Shown: piece by piece, positions 60,801 to 64,000 of the stretch
Position numbering within the stretch: position 1 is the first letter of the stretch
Layout: the number at the start of each line of letters is the position of its first letter
Assembly (NCBI GenBank): GCA_003290165.1
Contig: QNQO01000594.1
Location: 1-64,000, forward strand
Source: Berberis thunbergii
Lineage: Eukaryota > Streptophyta > Magnoliopsida > Ranunculales > Berberidaceae
Direction of reading: 5' to 3'
Length of the DNA: 64,000 nucleotides
The notes under the pieces: generated by a model
What the model was told of the DNA's origin: nothing
The model's database searches: none
Seen by the model: only the letters and a program-made list of their open reading frames with translations
Translations under genes and position numbers: made by a program

Positions 60801-62353
60801 CTGAACAAACATTAAAAAAAAGGCATGGAGAAACAAGATCTAAGAAAGGTTTAGACATTATACCATCTTGGGTTTGAATGATAGAGGCATTCTTCTCGAG
60901 CAAAGCCTGGTAAATAAAAACAAAGACCATATAAAATGACAAACATATAATAGCATTAAGGTTTCGCACATAACTTGATATATTCTCTATAGTTTTATAA
61001 ATTGCATAAAGATCAACTTAGTAATCAAACCTACAAGGATCGTCATGCAGAGCAAGGGGTGAAAGTGGTACATCAAGGGAAAATGCCAGAGTCGTGTTAT
61101 TCCCGACATGAGGCTTAGAAGCTTTCAGTAAAAAATGAAAGTTGAACAGGGGCTAAAGAAGAATAGGGTTTTTATAAATACCTCTTGTAGTTCCAATAAG
61201 CAATCCAAAGTTTGCTTGGATGAGGTTATTAGGTCTGAATACGCCTTATCGACTGCACTATCCAAACCACGAAATGAAGATCTAATGGGTTCCTGCAAAG
61301 AATACCAAATAATTTATCTATTCAATTAAAAATCATGTTACAAAATATAGAGAGAATTAGGTGTATCACAAAAGCCAACAGCTCATTCAAGTATCAAATA
61401 AACAAGCCCTACCTGGGGTAATTTATTAGAACTTGAGAATACTTTCTGCAGTGAAAATCTGAACTCAAGTGACCTGTCCCAGAGAGCCTTCAATAAAATT
61501 GAAAACATCAGGGACTATATGGCACCAAAACATAAATCAATAACTAAAACTACAACCATCAATAGAGAATCCTTAGCCAAACAACAAACAAGAGTTTTGG
61601 GGAGACACTATGTTTTATTTGGGAAACTATCAACTAAAAAACATCAAATATATAGATATAACGCTCGAACTCATCTGTCAACCACCAATAACTCAAAACG
61701 TTATACCTGTTGATTTTTCAGTGCTTGACCTTTTAGAAGATCCTCATCCTTGTGATGCTTGAGGTTCTTCAGAATATCTCTGAACAGACAAAGGGAAATA
61801 ATAGTTTCATGAGTGGCAAAAATAATTAGATAAAACGTTGTGTATTTATTCCTCCCCTTTAGCATGATTTCGATATAAGTTCAGCTAATTGCATTCTTCA
61901 AGATAATAATCAAAGTGATTATAGGGTTTTTTTTTTTGTGTGTGTTGGTTAGAAATCTTACTCCTCCTCGTTGCGAAGATTCATATATTCTTTCTCAAGT
62001 TCTTCCATTTCTTCATCCTTCCTTGCCTTCACTTCATCATCATCTTCCTCTTCTCCATCCACTTCGTCGTCATCGTCTTCTGCTTCATCACTTTCTTCTT
62101 CTTCATCATCATCATCCAATTCATCCTCACCATCAATTTCCTTTTCATCATCGCTTTCCACTTCTTCAAAATCTTCCTACATTAACCAAAACCCCAATTC
62201 TTGACATTAAAAACTGAAACAGACAAATCAATAAAAACCCATCGAAATATTTGCGGGGAGAAGAAAAAAAAAAAAAAAAACCTTTTCAATATCTTGGTCA
62301 CTCTCATCTTCTGACTCACTGTTGTACTTTTCGACACGCTTTGATTTCTTCAT
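52379..62353 (-). CDS. AATF: AATF / Che-1 (Bfr2) ribosome-biogenesis protein
   Basis: This is a nucleolar protein needed for early processing of the small-subunit pre-rRNA. Thirteen exons, written 5' to 3' on the minus strand: 62353-62282, 62176-61962, 61779-61707, 61487-61413, 61292-61182, 60906-60864, 60494-60401, 58836-58734, 58663-58550, 58442-58410, 55018-54919, 52737-52653 and 52505-52379. They join in frame to 414 residues, near the usual 430-440. A basic start (MKKSKRVEKY) precedes a long acidic Asp/Glu region (about 25-95), the AATF/Che-1 domain (about 115-265; includes ALWDRSLEFRFSLQKV and SSIDKWQRKTQ), RDPSRMLNRMQMRRP, and the C-terminal TRAUB domain (about 325-405; DSEFYQQLLKEFLES, KRKIVDRRASKSRKIRY, HVHEKIANFMAPEP). 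Intron 10 is 3.4 kb and full of repeats. The family call is secure. Confidence 0.94.
54842..54889 (+). repeat. (AAAT)n microsatellite in AATF intron 11
   Basis: About twelve copies of the tetranucleotide aaat/taaa lie just downstream, in the gene's direction, of the exon at 54919-55018. Confidence 0.9.
55840..58330. mobile_element. Large inverted-arm element in AATF intron 10, minisatellite arms
   Basis: The left arm (about 55840-56250) and right arm (about 57890-58330) are inverted copies. Left gcatggataagt and right acttatccatgc match, as do gggttcaaat against gtttgaaccc and gtgtccgcttgg against caagcaaacac. In both arms the outer part is a run of degenerate 22-30-bp units of the type ttcgatcttatccacatcgt. 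The ends are not fixed and no target duplication was found. Long arms with internal short repeats recall foldback or Mutator-like elements. The centre includes another GC-rich repeat (56655-57675). Confidence 0.6.
56655..57675. repeat. gaggcgg/ccgcctc-bordered repeat inside the foldback element
   Basis: Dense ccgcctc and gaggcg words at 56660-56730 and again at 57597-57670, including the shared phrase gtgaagtgaggc, border about 860 bp of AT-rich DNA. This is like the subterminal repeats of some plant hAT elements. The right edge may be near aacgccttaacta at 57667-57680. No clear duplication was seen. Confidence 0.5.
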
Positions 62354-62699
62354 GGCTAATAAACCAAAGCCCCAGTTGTTAAACCTATAGATAATAGAAC
62401 CATATAAAGAAGAATAAGAAGAAAGTTGGAAATTGGAAAGCCTCAAAATCCGAAATTGGAGCTCGATTTAAGTAAAACCCAACAAAGGGGAAAGAGGAGA
62501 ATGAGTTGAAGAAACTTACTTATGTTGCAAGATACAATTTTTCAATCAATCACAGAAGATGATGATTAGGGTTTTGGGAAACAGATGCTAGGGTTTTTGG
62601 CTCAGGAGGAAATTACGCGGCTTGTATACGAAACAAGTGTTTGAAACGGGTAATTTAGGTAATGACATATTATCACAAATTAAATTTACTTAAGAGGAT

Positions 62700-62798
62700 G
62701 GGTAAAGATATTTGAAAAAAATATATAATTCTAATAATAATAATACGAAAATTCTAGGGGTCATCCATCGTTCCCTCCCTCGACCCCTAGAATTTACT
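62700..62798. mobile_element. Degenerate foldback MITE of the GTCGAGG family, copy G
   Basis: The right end CCCTCGACCCCTAGAATT matches the right end of copy D. An inner perfect inverted repeat AAATTCTAGGGGTC / GACCCCTAGAATTT lies at 62751-62794. The flanks TAAGAGGAT (62691-62699) and TAAGAGGAA (62799-62807) would be a 9-bp duplication with one change. The left end is not recognisable, so an internal deletion or rearrangement is assumed. Confidence 0.5.
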
Positions 62799-62963
62799 TA
62801 AGAGGAAGTCACCCATCTGCCTCTCCCAAATTTAAATTATTTACCATAAAAAAAACTCGACCATCTTAAATCTAAACAATTATAACACCAATTCATTGTC
62901 ATTTCCAATTTTGCCCTCTAAACTGTGTTATTTATCAAAAAAGTCAAAAGTTGGTAAAAAAAG

Positions 62964-63335
62964 TAGAGCTGAAAATCGAACCGATAATTAACCATGAACC
63001 GAAGTGACTTAGGTCGGTTTTAAAATTTTCAAACCAAAACCGAACCGACAATTAACAAAATCGATGTGAAAATCGAACCGATTATCATTTATCTAAACCA
63101 TAATCGAACCGACTAAAATCGAAATAAAACCGAACCAATCGACTATTTTAAACATATTGTATTATTTATATATAAAATATATATTATTTATTATATATAT
63201 TCGGTCGGTTCGGTTTGGTCGGTTAAAATCACATCGAAATCGAAAACCGAACCGACCACTTTGATTTTGAATTTTTTTAAACCGAATCTAAACCAAACCG
63301 ATCGATCGATTTAATCGGTTTTTTGTTCAACCCTA
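62964..63335. mobile_element. Non-autonomous hAT-like element with AACCGA repeats
   Basis: This is about 372 bp. The left end TAGAGCTGAAAATCGAACCGA and the right end TCGGTTTTTTGTTCAACCCTA are imperfect inverted repeats. The flanking 8-mer AAAAAAGT is present on both sides if the first T is counted in the left copy (62957-62964 and 63336-63343). Many subterminal copies of aaccga and tcggtt lie in both orientations. There is no coding potential. Confidence 0.65.
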
Positions 63336-63343
63336 AAAAAAGT

Positions 63344-64000
63344 ACAAAATGGTGTTGATGTAATTTAAATAAAATTATTATTAAACACTTTTACTATTTT
63401 ACTTTCCCACATTTAAATTATTTACAATAAAATCAGTCCCTATAAATATTAATTTATTACATATAAGCCTCTAATATAATTTAGTTAAACCCTCCATTCA
63501 TTTATAAATTATATAAAGGCCATCACATTTAATTTTTCTATTTTTCTATTTTGCCCTCCACATTTCATGCTTTTACAATAAAACTCAGCCTATCTCAAAG
63601 CTTTTGAGACCGAAACCCCGGCCAGGATCGGGAACCAGACCGAGCGGTCCGATTTTCTATTGTTATTTTTTAAGTCGGTCTCAAAGCCCGGCCAGGCCCG
63701 AATACGTTGGTCCGGTTATCGGTTCCTATTTTCAAAGCCCGATGAGTAACTAGCCCGACCCGAATATTTTAAAAAAAAACTAAATGCCAATTGTCCCCAA
63801 AGCCCAAAGAGAATATCTCCTCCCAAAGTCCATTATCCCCAAAGCCAAAAAAACTAAACAACATACAGGTGCTATAGGCTTATCGAGAATATCTCCTTCA
63901 TTGAGATTAGAGAGCCTCTATGAGCCCTAGAAAGACAATGGTCAATCTCTCCCCAACATCTTCACGAACAACATCATCAAATTGCTCCAAGATCTATGCT
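63344..64000. other. Right edge: repeat-like DNA, possible start of another element
   Basis: 63500-63600 resembles 8040-8180. From 63600 to 63780 many words such as gaccgaaaccc, aagcccggccagg and gcccgacccgaa appear, like the subterminal region of a hAT element that runs off the window. An open frame from the ATG at 63921 reaches the window end but is too short to identify. Confidence 0.35.

Noticed and set aside
61915..62217. Plus-strand His/Pro-, Ser- and Phe-rich frames
   Set aside because: They are the complement of the acidic Asp/Glu exon of AATF on the minus strand.

Overview
The window is nuclear DNA from a flowering plant, most likely a eudicot. The sequence is AT-rich, the genes are split by GT-AG introns, and plant-specific families are present (an S1 self-incompatibility-like protein and a CYP716-type P450). 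Plant Ty3/gypsy, hAT, Tourist and Mutator-type elements are also present. The species cannot be told from sequence alone. No tRNA or rRNA gene, CRISPR array or bacterial-style operon was seen.

Six host genes can be modelled. From left to right they are: NAC-alpha (2854-5318, +, 4 exons); a RING-H2 E3 ligase (26837-27967, -, single coding exon); a SAC3/GANP-family protein of the SAC3C type (35109-40346, +, 8 exons); a small secreted S1-family protein (44851-45291, +, intronless); a CYP716-like cytochrome P450 (49692-51462, +, 3 exons); and the ribosome-biogenesis factor AATF (52379-62353, -, 13 exons, with a 3.4-kb intron full of repeats). All coding frames join cleanly across the proposed introns. 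The genes look functionally unrelated, as is usual for neighbours in a plant chromosome.

Most of the rest is layered transposable elements. Between about 6 and 26 kb lie a decayed LINE, an old 9.6-kb Ty3/gypsy element of the Tat type (8416-18055, minus strand) and a hAT-like element (19341-26194). The Tat-type element carries broken antisense ORFs, and a 958-bp hAT element sits inside one of its LTRs. The hAT-like element at 19341-26194 was itself hit by a complete, apparently very young chromovirus (19942-25516, identical 448-bp LTRs, unbroken 1546-codon gag-pol) and by two foldback MITEs. Exact target-site duplications allow these layers to be peeled apart.

Elsewhere, a family of short GC-rich foldback MITEs with 9-bp duplications is spread over the window (six clear copies and one degenerate). 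There are also Tourist-like MITEs, several other hAT-like elements, a small non-autonomous LTR element inside a SAC3C intron, a retroposon stub that is almost only a poly(A) tail, and a large inverted pair of minisatellite-like arms inside the AATF gene. All similarity statements rest on reading motifs by eye; no database search was possible.
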